Made by a program: the position numbers and the translations under genes | Shown: one piece after another, positions 35,127-45,500 of the stretch | Layout of the letters: each line of letters starts with the position of its first letter | Position numbering within the stretch: position 1 is the first letter of the stretch | The notes under the pieces: model-generated | Told to the model about the DNA's origin: nothing | The model's database searches: none | What the model saw: the letters and a program-made list of their open reading frames with translations, nothing else | Assembly (NCBI GenBank): GCA_914767715.1 | Contig: OU612073.1 | Coordinates: 12,338,001 to 12,402,000, forward strand | Direction of reading: 5' to 3' | Source of the DNA: Membranipora membranacea | Taxonomy: Eukaryota > Bryozoa > Gymnolaemata > Cheilostomatida > Membraniporidae | DNA: 64,000 nucleotides

Positions 35127-36703
35127 AGAAGTTTTTCAAAATGGCATTTAAGTTTAAGTGAGTCTAAAATCATACCTTGACTGAGGACCTTGTTGTATTG
35201 GTCCTGAGTGTCAAACTTTACTTTAAAGATGCGCATTTTCTTTTCCCCTTTGTAAATCCTTATAGCTGAAGAGTTGGGTAAATTCTGTGATATCTCTTTT
35301 ATTACAAGTTCATCATCAGCATCGATAGGAATGCCTCTCAGCATACCAGTGTTGACTTTTGCTGATTCTGGATTGATTGTCTTTCTTACTTGCGAATTTT
35401 CAAATAATAATGTATTCCAAGTGTTTATCAACTTGGTCACTGTCTTTTCATCGCGAAGGTGCAGCATAATTTTTGGAGATTCTGTCTTGAAATTGTAGGT
35501 CGTTATGTTTTCTATGATTGTTGGGCCGAATTCACGGTTAATCTCACGTCTGATGTTGTCTTGATTATAGTTTTGGTAGGTTTTTGATGACTTGTTGATA
35601 CTTATTACGATGCAGTGCTTGGGGTTGAAGTTGTTTGGACGAGCTGTTTTTGTAATAGATGGCATGTGATCTGGTGTGTTGGATGTAGTTGCCGGTGAAC
35701 TTGGTGTTGGTGTGTTTTGATGTGTTGTTGATGAAGGAATATTTCTGTGGAGTTGTCTACTGCTGCTTGCAACTGATGACCATTGTTGTGTGGTGTTAAG
35801 AGTTTGAGTTGGAAGATATGTTTGTTGTACGGTATTTTTGGATTTTGATGGACATTCCTTTGTACTAGGGCTCTCAGAAAAAGCACTAGTAATTTTATCC
35901 AATTTAACCTGCATGCTGTCCATCTTCTCCTGCATGCTGTCCATCTTCTCCATCATAATAGGAAGCACGCCATGTAGAGTTCTGCATGACGCACATCGGG
36001 GACTCTCCCCACAATCTCTGTCCCTGGAATGACTGGGAGCGCTGTCGACGAATGGAGCAGAAGTCTCCATTGTCTCAGACAGGGAACACTGAGAAGACTC
36101 TGGCAGTGAAACTGTAGATCCCCCTAGAGCACCTTGTGTGCTTTGTTGTTGAGTTGTGCTGCTGTTGGCATTGTTTTGTTTACTTTTTAGCGATTCCATT
36201 GCATTTGAGCATGAGGAACGGACTTTCTCGTTTAAATTGGCAATTGTTTCTTGCTGTAATTCACCTACCAGCTTAGAGTAGTGACTTATAAACACATCCA
36301 CATCTTTGATAGCATTCACCAGTATTCTAGAGGTGGTATGGTAAAAGTTTGCAGTATAAAGGCGTCTATCCGATTTCTTCTTGTTTTTAACGGTGAATAT
36401 GGTGGCTGTTGTGTTTTTGTCCTTATCTTTATTCATTTTCCTAGTTACATAAAGATATTGCTCCTGAATTGATGTTTGAAATATAGATCTGACAAGCTCA
36501 AAAACAGCTGTGCTGCAGTCAACGACAATTTGGATGTTTCCCGGATTACCTTTTATGGTGATAGACTCATCAGTGGTAGTAGAGTCGATTTTCTTTTGTA
36601 ATGCCTTCAACTTGTTGAGCGAATAGGTGAAGATATTATCCTCAGCATCATCCTCATCAGGATCATTACTGGAAATGAGTTTTCTCTTCTTGCCTTTGTT
36701 CAT
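35123..36703 (-). CDS. LINE ORF1 protein, 526 aa, intact frame
   Basis: The protein starts with a basic/acidic tail (MNKGKKRKLISSNDPDEDD). A folded-looking region follows (about 50-150). A C-x2-C pair (CASC, about 237-240) precedes a methionine-rich coiled coil (MEKMDSMQEKMDSMQVKLDK, about 255-275). A Ser/Thr/Gln/Pro-rich linker (about 280-365) leads to a C-terminal region (365-526) with two beta-alpha units that may be RRM-like (CIVISINKS..., GMLRGIPIDADDE...). No CCHC zinc knuckle is visible. ORF1 proteins of LINEs bind element RNA and form trimers or higher particles; that role is assumed here. Its TGA overlaps the ORF2 ATG, so ORF2 was probably translated by termination-reinitiation. The open frame contrasts with broken ORF2 and suggests fairly recent insertion. 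Confidence 0.85.
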   Translation of the reverse strand: MNKGKKRKLISSNDPDEDDAEDNIFTYSLNKLKALQKKIDSTTTDESITIKGNPGNIQIVVDCSTAVFELVRSIFQTSIQEQYLYVTRKMNKDKDKNTTATIFTVKNKKKSDRRLYTANFYHTTSRILVNAIKDVDVFISHYSKLVGELQQETIANLNEKVRSSCSNAMESLKSKQNNANSSTTQQQSTQGALGGSTVSLPESSQCSLSETMETSAPFVDSAPSHSRDRDCGESPRCASCRTLHGVLPIMMEKMDSMQEKMDSMQVKLDKITSAFSESPSTKECPSKSKNTVQQTYLPTQTLNTTQQWSSVASSSRQLHRNIPSSTTHQNTPTPSSPATTSNTPDHMPSITKTARPNNFNPKHCIVISINKSSKTYQNYNQDNIRREINREFGPTIIENITTYNFKTESPKIMLHLRDEKTVTKLINTWNTLLFENSQVRKTINPESAKVNTGMLRGIPIDADDELVIKEISQNLPNSSAIRIYKGEKKMRIFKVKFDTQDQYNKVLSQGMILDSLKLKCHFEKLL

Positions 36704-36796
36704 TTTGGGTGAAAATTACCCAGATTTATTGTCAATTTTTCTGGAGCTCAGATTTTTTCAGCCTTGCGCTTCAAGAATTCAACAATTATCATTATT

Positions 36797-37094
36797 TGAT
36801 GTATTTCTGTTCTTGTAACATATGAAGAGGAAAACCTCTACAGAAAATTCGCCTCTAGAGAAAATACAAATATTTGACCACCAAATTAAGATAGCTAAAA
36901 TTAACATTAGGTTCATAGTGAAAAAAAGCCTCAGTGAATACATCATAAATATGATGTATTTCTGTTCTTGTAACATATGAAGAGGAAAACCTCTACAGAA
37001 AATTCGCCTCTAGAGAAAATACAAATATTTGACCACCAAATTAAGATAGCTAAAATTAACATTAGGTTCATAGTGAAAAAAAGCCTCAGTGAAT
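36797..37094 (+). repeat. exact tandem duplication, 155-bp period
   Basis: 36797-36939 is repeated without any difference that I can find at 36952-37094, with a 12-base linker. The unit starts at the LINE 5' junction and consists of R1 sequence (cctctacagaaaattcgcct, ccaccaaattaagatagcta). Perfect identity means a recent event, or an assembly artefact. Confidence 0.9.
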
Positions 37095-37690
37095 TCGGTG
37101 CACCAACACATCATTGGTAAAAGTAGAGAGCTTTATATGTGTAGGCAAACGGAACAGAATCATCTCCCTTGTGCAACTCTTGGTTACATCTGAGGCCCTA
37201 CGGCTTGGCATTATTCCCAGGCTAGATTTAACAAACCAGAATCTTACCCAAACCCGTGTGTAAAATCATTTGATGGAGTCGGATGTTTCACGTATGTCAC
37301 CAAACTGTGTATTCAATTATCAAAAATACATGTCAACAAAAACCTCAACTGGAAAAGAAATATGCTGTTAGTTTTGTTCGGGTAACATATGATGAGGTAA
37401 ACCTCTACAGGAAATTCGCCTCTAGAGAAAATGCACATACATGACCACTGGCCACGAGTTCAACTCAGTGATGATGAATGGATAACAGGTGTATCTAGGT
37501 ATGGGAATGTCTCCATCTACCTAGACTGACAACCTCGTTCTTGAGCACACATACTGTTTTAATGATTGTAAAATTTGTAAATAATGTCACCATTTGTCTT
37601 GTATATACCAGTCCTTTCTAACATGTACGTTCTCTCTTTCTAAGTTTTAATTCCCGACTGACAGTCTCACTGGCTATCCATAAATACCAT
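37085..37690 (+). repeat. R1 dispersed repeat, fullest copy
   Basis: This is the longest contiguous R1 copy. In order: gcctcagtgaattcggtg, a block shared with 29981-30219 (ctcccttgtgcaactcttgg, ctacggcttggcatt), gatggagtcggatgtttcac, gctgttagttttgttcgggt, cctctacaggaaattcgcct, gttcaactcagtgatgatga, gggaatgtctccatctacct and ccgactgacagtctcactgg. No long open frame is conserved between copies. R1 is probably noncoding: a non-autonomous DNA element, an LTR or a SINE-like repeat. I do not recognise the family. Confidence 0.75.
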
Positions 37691-37699
37691 CGTTGGGTT

Positions 37700-37990
37700 A
37701 CATCTGAGGATCAAAAGCTGGGCATTATTCATTATACTTAATGAAATAATGATCTTCACCCTAATCTTCGTATATCATCAATAGAAAAACCCAACTGGAA
37801 AAGTAATATGCTGTTATTTTGTTCGGGTAACATCGAAAGAGGAAAGCCTCCTCAGAAAATAATATACCTCGAGACATCGAGAGAAAATGCACATATTTGG
37901 CCACTGGCCACGAGATTAACTCAGTGATGAAGAATGGATAACAGGTGTATCTAGGTATGGGAATGTCTCCATCTACCTAGACCATAGACC
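37700..37990 (+). repeat. R1 dispersed repeat, partial adjacent copy
   Basis: A shortened and diverged second copy directly follows the fullest one. It shows ttgggttacatctgagga, aactggaaaagtaatatgct, gttcgggtaacatcgaa, actggccacgagattaactc and ggtatgggaatgtctccatc. This makes two R1 copies in tandem. Confidence 0.7.
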
Positions 37991-38324
37991 TACTAATAAT
38001 AAACCTAGACAGGTGACAGATATAGAGCTTATACAGTGAGCAGTGAGGCCTATAATAACTGGAAATCCCCAATGACATAACGTTACTGTGTTGTGCACAG
38101 TGAGCGCTGTAATGAATGGTTTTACTATATGAGCATGACTGATTATAAGCTATAGTGTCATTTTTCTCATAGAGATATCGAAGACTGATGCCTACAAGTT
38201 AATTTTATCTGAAAGGTGATGTACCAAGCAACGCCATAGTCTCTGAATATTTTCTCTAGCTTAAATATTGAATGAGATACAACCATTAGAAGTCGGGAAT
38301 ATCTGTAAACGTTGATACATATAG
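37991..38324. other. upstream region of the F-box gene; first exon not identified
   Basis: The stretch has no clear coding frame. The F-box motif of the downstream gene opens abruptly at 38325 behind an acceptor-like acatatag, so a short 5' exon supplying the start and the usual LP-D-E part of the motif is expected here or further upstream. Confidence 0.35.
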
Positions 38325-39824
38325 CAAGGAGTTCTTCATTTTGACGTGCTATTACACATGTTCAAGTTTCTGGACCAGAAAACATTAGGTATGTGTGCCA
38401 AGGTCTGCAGAAGTTGGAGAGTGGTAGCTTATCAGCCAACACTGTGGTCTGCCCGCCTTGTTGAGATTCCTGCTACAGGTCTCTGTGAAGAGGCAGCATT
38501 AAGTCTGAAGTCTCGAGGTGTGACATCAGTATCAGTCAAACAAAACTGGCTCAGTGTAATGCCTACACACAGTCGCGAGAACCCCTATCCTTATTACGAG
38601 TACTATGGCCATCATATAGATGGTTGTTCTCACACAAGCTATAAAATAGAAGAATCGCAGAAACGCGAGTTCCTTCTATGCGAGGATCAGCTGACATCCA
38701 TATTGGGATGCTGCACAGAAACACTGCGAGTTGAGATATTGGTTGTTATGGACTCACCGCTACAGTTCAATATGGCTACAAAGTTCACAGGGCTGAGAAA
38801 GCTCTGTCTGGTAGATCCTGATATTGACATTGAAGCTTTTATCGGAATTCTCGGATCGATGGAAAATCTGGATCAGCTGTATATCAATTCTAAAAATCGG
38901 TATGTAGAGAGCTGCGGAATCTTTCAGAAGAAGGACAAGCGTAGATTCAACTGCTTCAATGTCCTCCAAGATGTAGTCCGTAGTAAACAAAGTCTGCGCA
39001 CCTTTGAGTTGGTCAGTCTTAACTGGAGTATATCCTATGTACCTCCTCCTGTACTACGCTTTGGTAACACAGCTCAGCTGGAAAAGCTGGTTTTAACAGA
39101 CACAATAGATGTTTGTGACCATTTACTTGCCCAGGTATCGCAGAAGTTACCAAACTTAAAACATTTACGCTTGGACAAACTCCAAGCTGGTAACCCGACT
39201 AATTTACAAGCATGCTTCCCTGCCCTACAGAGCCTCACTACAGAAGTGCAGGTTAGAACCGATCCCAAGCTCATAGCTAATATATTACAAAGCTCTCCAA
39301 ACCTGTCAGCACTAGACCTGAGCGAAGGAGTCAATAAACCTAAGGATGACAACTACAGCAGTGAGCGCTTTGCCGTCGCCTTAAGACTCATCGGTTTGTG
39401 TCCCAACCTGAAATTTGTCAGTGTATCGGGTAGTGGAAATATGGGCAATCAAGGTGTTTTAGCACTACTCACTGATTTGCCGCACCTTGAGGTACTAATT
39501 GCTCTGGGTACTACCAGTACAGATGTACTACTGGAGGAAGACAAACCTGAACAAGGATCTAACCATCTGGTCAGCTTACTTGTGGAGGACAATCCGAGTT
39601 GGATAGATCAACTACCGAGCCTGTTGTACAAGTCTATCGCCGGTCATGTGTACATGAAGAGTGCAGATAACATCACATGGAGGCAAGTGCACCGGGGATC
39701 TCATCATTGGAAGGAAGCGCACGGTTGGAATTACTTCCATTTGCCAGATGAATATGACTTTACTAGTAGGTATGAAACTCCGGGTACAGCTGTGCAGTTA
39801 TCTATACAGAAAGGACTGCGTTGA
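38325..39824 (+). CDS. F-box/LRR-like protein (5' end uncertain)
   Basis: A single open frame of about 490 codons ends at TGA 39822-39824. It opens with an F-box, the Skp1-binding motif: FDVLLHMFKFLDQKTLGMCA, then KVCRSWRVVAYQPTLW. The rest contains irregular leucine-rich repeats (LRKLCLVDPDIDIEAFIGIL, LKHLRLDKLQ, LSALDLSEGV, LKFVSVSGSG, LPHLEVLIALG) and a C-terminal part of about 80 residues (DQLPSLLYKSIAG, WRQVHRGSHHW). F-box/LRR proteins are substrate receptors of SCF ubiquitin ligases; the target is not predictable. An in-frame ATG exists at 38358, but starting there would cut the F-box. The exon probably begins at 38325 after acatatag, with the true start upstream. It has no internal stop, and its codon composition is less AT-biased than its surroundings, which supports a working host gene. 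Confidence 0.8.
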   Translation, partial: QGVLHFDVLLHMFKFLDQKTLGMCAKVCRSWRVVAYQPTLWSARLVEIPATGLCEEAALSLKSRGVTSVSVKQNWLSVMPTHSRENPYPYYEYYGHHIDGCSHTSYKIEESQKREFLLCEDQLTSILGCCTETLRVEILVVMDSPLQFNMATKFTGLRKLCLVDPDIDIEAFIGILGSMENLDQLYINSKNRYVESCGIFQKKDKRRFNCFNVLQDVVRSKQSLRTFELVSLNWSISYVPPPVLRFGNTAQLEKLVLTDTIDVCDHLLAQVSQKLPNLKHLRLDKLQAGNPTNLQACFPALQSLTTEVQVRTDPKLIANILQSSPNLSALDLSEGVNKPKDDNYSSERFAVALRLIGLCPNLKFVSVSGSGNMGNQGVLALLTDLPHLEVLIALGTTSTDVLLEEDKPEQGSNHLVSLLVEDNPSWIDQLPSLLYKSIAGHVYMKSADNITWRQVHRGSHHWKEAHGWNYFHLPDEYDFTSRYETPGTAVQLSIQKGLR

Positions 39825-40929
39825 TCAATGTTAGGGTTAGCATTTCATATAAATAAGCCATAGTCCAATATGAAGGTCATAAACAGTAATATGCACCATG
39901 GAGATGTCGTATGTCATTATCAGCTGCCATATATCACAGATTTCATAGCTTACCTCTCATGTAACACCATGTCCAATATTTTCAATGATAAGGGGCACCC
40001 ACTGAACAAGCTAATAATTAGGAGGAGGAACAAAAATACAAACTTAACATAACATAACATAGTCAGAGAGTCGTTTCAATTTCAAAGCAATGATACAGTA
40101 AGAAACATCTTAAAAATGATTAATGATCACCCAATGAAAATATTATGGTTACTCAGGATGATAACAAATTTCCAAAACATTTACTTAGTAAGCGGCCAAA
40201 TAGCAATGTTAACAGTCAGTCTTTTACATCTTTCCCACGAACTCCACTGGTAGTAATGTAACAAACACTGAGTGTCCAGTTCAAATTCCTTTTATTGTAA
40301 TTTTTTAGTGTAATTAATAACATATGTGGTTATAATTTGGAATTGCGTGATATATTTAAAATATATTTTGTAATAACATTTTAATAGCGTTATGATTTTT
40401 GTTTGTATTAATCTGTAAAGCTGACACGAAGCTCACACAAATGACCAACATTTTACTACAGATAACTGCACTACCCCCCTCCCCCCTATACCCGCGAGCA
40501 CGGAAAAAAGGGCGCTATAAAACACCATTGAGGTGCTGTAAGTCCCATATGAGCTGATTCTGACATATGTAATTGAATTATTTTTATTTATCAATTATTT
40601 GATTTTATGACACATTTAGTATTCTGGAGGAGGAGTGCCTCCCTGCCTCCTTTAGAATGGACCGCAAATCCTGTCCAAGTGTCGGGAACTTGAATTTTTG
40701 GGGCACACTTACTACACATACATACACATAGAATATCAGCCTGTGTGTAACAATGGGGCCCTGTCTGTATAATAATCGGTTACGTTGCATCTGTTGTGTA
40801 TCACTATTGTGCATTTTTGAGTAGACCCATGTGCTTTTGTTTTGGTCTTGTTTTGATAGGCTGATGGGTTCTGATTTGTTGTTGTATGGAGTCGCATGTT
40901 CATGTTGGTTTTGAACAAACATACCCAAC
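39825..40929. other. no gene recognised
   Basis: This is 3' flank of the F-box gene. It includes a C-rich run near 40475-40495 and AT-rich sequence. No AATAAA stands out close to the stop codon. Confidence 0.45.
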
Positions 40930-41092
40930 CTGTGTAGATAACTCCAAATTGGTGGACTGAATTCAGGTCTAACAGAATATGTGAAATGTGATATATCAGG
41001 TTCCAGCAGGGTCATTGAGGCCGTGAACTGGAAGAAGAGATACATTTGGTTGACAATGAGCAGTATGCTTTCGGCAGCCATGAAGGCGGTTT
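40930..41092 (-). CDS. candidate internal exon of an unrecognised gene
   Basis: On the minus strand an acceptor (ttttttacatttag) precedes a 163-base open exon. It encodes ETAFMAAESILLIVNQMYLF, then FQFTASMTLLEPDISH and RPEFSPPIWSYLHR, and closes at CAG/gttggg. The amphipathic, protein-like composition and fitting splice sites argue for coding sequence. The reading frame happens to stay open on both sides (40605-41123), but the flanks look random. I do not recognise the family and found no partner exons on this strand within several kilobases. It could be an isolated relic or part of a long-intron gene. Confidence 0.35.
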
Positions 41093-41122
41093 CTAAATGT
41101 AAAAAAGACGGTGTCTGTTCCA

Positions 41123-42450
41123 TTCAGGTCACGGATAGATATCCTTGAAATGTTTTTCAAATTATCACACCTTGCTCAGGTATGCTTTGACAGTATTTAA
41201 TAGCATTTTAAGAATATCAGGTGAGGGTTTAGCGATAAGAAGGGAACAAGTCGAACAGGAGTGTTCATTTTTTGCATGTTGAGTTGAGAACAGACATTTT
41301 CTGTCCCTACCCATAATATCAAAGTAAATGTAAGATCAAAATAATAAATAAAGTTCATATATATATACATATATTTATAGATCGATTTGTAGTCAAGTCA
41401 AGAAGGCCTTTGTTTGTGTATAACATCTATTTGTTTATGAGTGCTTAAAGTGCATACTAAAATAAAATTTGTGAGAATTGTTTGAAAGTCTGGTTGAGTC
41501 TGCGCCTGTGCATAACATGTCAGCATTCAATCATTCTCAGTGCTCAAACTTTGCCTGGGTAGATGTCCTTGGCATCTCATTTGGTAGAGGGTCTCATTAC
41601 CCTCCTTCAAACTGTACAACAGCCACAGTTCTCAGTCTAATGTAGAGGAGATCAATTACCATCGGATATTTCAACTAGGATGGTCCGTACAAAGAAGTTT
41701 TTAATTCCTCCGGTTTGCATGGTAGAACCATAACTGATTGAAGTTTTAGTTTAATTCCTTTTGATCACAATGCAATTTCAACCGACCGATTATAGCACTG
41801 GTATCGCAAATCAGTTCTTTGCAATCAATCTTTACATTTCATTGTTTTGCTGCATTGATTGTCTATGTGGGTGATAATATGTTTCCCTTGCTGTTATCGA
41901 ATACAGAGTTACTGCTTCTCAGCAGTTGATAGATTACCTAGTATGCAAATGTGGTTCATCTTGCAGCAGCTCAAGGCATTCACAAATCCTGCTTTCTTTG
42001 TGATGAAAATAAATGACGAATAAAGATAATTCTATGTGGGTCTCAAATCTAATACGAGGCTGTGATATTTTGACAATTTATTATATAATTTCATAGTCAG
42101 AATATCTTCATATCTCAACAAGGAAAAATATGTGAGTTGTCACCACTTGAACATTGAGCAGACAATAAAGTAAGTTCATATAAAATTTACGTACATCTCA
42201 AAAATCTAACATGATAACCTGATGTTAGACTAGATTAGGCTGAACTACTCTCTCTGAATACTGCAGGACTTTCTACCGGCTAATCCCCCAATGTTCCTCT
42301 TCTAATCTAAAATCAAAGGACCTATCCGAGCTTTTCTATCATTCTCATTGCAGAGCATAAAACTTCCATGTAACTTATGACTCTATATTCTTCGGATAGC
42401 CGACTGTAACATAGGGTGTATATTCTCATGTTAAATATAAATAAGGTATC
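41123..42450. other. no gene recognised
   Basis: AT-rich intergenic sequence with a short AT-alternating run near 41350-41380. No frame or repeat is supported. Confidence 0.45.
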
Positions 42451-42452
42451 AT

Positions 42453-42458
42453 TTTATT
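42453..42458 (-). terminator. polyadenylation signal AATAAA of the methyltransferase gene
   Basis: The plus-strand tttatt reads AATAAA on the minus strand, about 100 bases after the stop codon at 42557-42555. Confidence 0.5.
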
Positions 42459-42554
42459 AACAAACTAGTAAAAATATAAGCAAAATCTTTGGAAATGTGA
42501 AACAGTAAAGCATTTCGTTATTGTGAGCAGTTTGTTGTTTTAGGTTTGCAGCTT

Positions 42555-45500
42555 TCAGGGCTTTGTGATGACGTAGGTGACCCAACAAGCATCCTCCTCA
42601 GGACTCTCAGACGGAGGCATCAGGTCGAAAAATACCTCTACCTTGACATCAGGACCAAATGTTTGCTTCGCTATCTCAGTCATGGTCTCAGGAGTGTAAA
42701 TACGATACGAGAAATTTATCTTGATTCTGAAAATGAAAATCACGATTAAATTAACTCTAACCCTTTGAGCCCATTGTACGGTAATAGGTGCTCTACTTCT
42801 CTCGATTTTACAGCTCAATAATCAGTGGAATGTAAATCCTACCCAAAAGAAAAGGTTTTGCAAAAAAAGTTTTATCACTAAATATGGTCATGGAAAATTC
42901 AAATAATTCAAAATAATTCAAATTAATTCAAAATAAATGGTCAAGGAAATTCAATGATCGTATAAAATGTCACAGTCAGCTGTTGTATGGGAGATTCATT
43001 CCGGATGGTCACTTACCCGTCCCCTCTTTGGAACTCTAGGAATGCTACTAGGGGTTTCCTCTCCTCACCAGGAGACTTTATCACATGGGGTATGATATCA
43101 TTGAGGTTGTTAAACTTATCCTAAAACAGAAAAGATTGAAGTTTCAATAAATTGGAATATTCCAAAGCCTTGCTGTTCTAGTCCTAGATCTCACAGCTGT
43201 AATCTACTTTAGCTGCACAAAAAATTAGATTTGTAAGATCAATTTAGTTTGGAGCAATCGGTCAAATTTCAAAAGAGGCGTAATTTAAAGATTTTTAACC
43301 CTGCAAGAGCTTTCACTGATGATCGTAAATTATTGTGCCTGCGTACTCTCAAGGAATATAGAGCTACACTTTTGAGGAGATACAGAGCACATTATAGTCC
43401 AAGGCAGCTTGAAAAGTTGCAACTCCACCCACCAAAACTCTTCAAAATTGCAAATAGATTTTCCAGCTTGAACTATGACCGTACTTTGAACTTTAACTTT
43501 GATCTTACCAATGTACATGGATTGAAGCCATTTTTGTTGACCTTGCCCTTGTTTATCATTGGATGGAAATTCCTGTGGTCAATAATTAGAGCACCACCAC
43601 TCCTGAGCAAACCTGCAAAGCTCTTCATCGACTCAAACGCATCTTTCTTACTACAATGATGAAAATACAATAAATAAAACAATTTCAAGTTAGTCAGGGG
43701 GGTCTTTCAATAAGAAACAGCCAAAATCGCAATCTGATCGCTCACTCACTGCTACGTTCTTGCTTTCGCTTAATTGCAAGACCAAATGAGCGATAATTTT
43801 GAGCGATGTGATAGTGATAACTTGCTTTAGTAAAGCAGCGCTTTTTCTAATTGAAAAACCCCCCAGGGACAATATGCATCAGTAGAATATGAAGTTTTTT
43901 TTCAAATGTTCTTTTGAGGAGCGAGGAGAAACAATAACATTAGCTTAGTGTCATACCCCAAGTTCTATAGACGGCATTTATTTATGCATGGTCTTTATTT
44001 GTCATTGACTTTGATCGGCAACAATTAAGTACATATGTATATATATACCACTACAGATTCATCTAAAAGGAAGTGCAGGGCGGTTTAGAGTTTTCACTCA
44101 TCAAATGCTGGCTTAGTAACTTAGGAAAGGTTTTTGGTGTCTAAAGGGGGGAGATCAAAGCTTCAATTTACATATTAGTAACTCACTCTAGAATGAATGG
44201 TAGGGTATTTCCAATGCATAGAATGTTGTCATATTGCTGTGGTAATTCTGGTTTAGACACGATTTGCTCCTTTAGCGTCACCAAACTAGCCTCAAATATT
44301 TCTAAAATCAACCAAGAATTAAACAATCAACATCGATAACACAATACAGTTGAGTCTTATAATAAAATGAGCAACAAGATTACGGAGATTTCCAGTAAGT
44401 TTTTTAGCGTTTTGAATATAAAATTTAAAAATATAATTAATCGCATCAGTTGCCTATGAGGAAACCTTTTGAAAACCTGAATCCACTACCTGGAGGGGTA
44501 AAGCAATATGCTGTGGGGAGAGGGGTGGCTTTAATTTGAGTACCAAACATGGGGCCATATATGTATTCAGCACTTTTGACCATTAAGACATAACAGCATA
44601 CAGGATGCACACACAGGAGATGATTAAAACAGAAGAAATCACAGGCCATCATGACCAAAGGCAGTTATTAACTCTTTTATCAACACCTATGGCCGCGATC
44701 TCAAATACCATTAAGGGCTGACTGTAAGAAAAAACTAAAAAATTCATCCAATTCCAGTCAATAGATAAAAGCTAAGACAGTGAATTCGATGGCTTGAGAA
44801 TATTGCAAACCAACAACTTACCCCATTTACTGTAGTCTGTTTTCTCTTGTTCTAGAAATGCTGCTTTATTCCTCTTGGCCAGACTGACCATTCCGTCGCT
44901 CAGATCACAGCTGACAAGGTTCTGGAAGCCATTACTTATCAACAGGGCAGAGTCTATTCTGCAAAAAAGAAACAAGTAAGAATGTTAGCAGAAGCTGAAC
45001 ATTCAGGATGGCACCCATAGAGTTATTATATACTATGATTATATACATATATTATATACTGGCTGCAAGAGAAAATACTTGCAACCGACCTACATGGTGT
45101 GACCTTAAAAATTTGCAGAAAAATGGCTGTAGGTGCGCTAAAAACTAAATTTTCACTCTTAATTCCTATACGCTCAATGATAAAGTCAATGATACAAGCA
45201 TACTAGCTGCGCACAACCAGATTGCATTGTGTCATGGAATTACCATTAATTAAGTACTATAGGACGTTTGGAGCACTGCATCGGCCACTCTAGAGTATAT
45301 AATAACTATATGATGGCCCCATAACTAGATAGAGGTGCCTAGTGATGTTGAAGGATTTGATGTAATGCACAGCTCTGTCCCTTGATTTCTCAACATGAAA
45401 CAGAGGTGAAATAGCAGGACTACATAAAACCCTAGCAAGGTCACTATATTTTATGCAACAGATGAGATCACAGCTTTTTACCAGAATACATTGAGATTTA

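Larger units (their letters stand above)
32295..36796 (-). mobile_element. non-LTR retrotransposon (CR1/jockey-like LINE), nearly full length, nested in R1
   Basis: In 5'-3' order on the minus strand there is a short leader (36796-36704), ORF1 (36703-35123), ORF2 with APE-type endonuclease and reverse transcriptase (35126-32430), and a 3' end finishing in AATAAAAAGTA plus (TA)n. The element interrupts an R1 repeat. A 5'-truncated relative lies at 12273-12410. ORF1 is intact, but ORF2 has at least two frame breaks and lacks the expected GD-x-N endonuclease motif, so this copy is inactive on its own. A clean target-site duplication could not be picked out. Confidence 0.9.

Noticed and set aside
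43249-43659. Plus-strand open frame of 136 codons
   Set aside because: It overlaps antisense to the methyltransferase exon 43509-43650 and shows no family features. The spliced minus-strand gene explains the coding signal.
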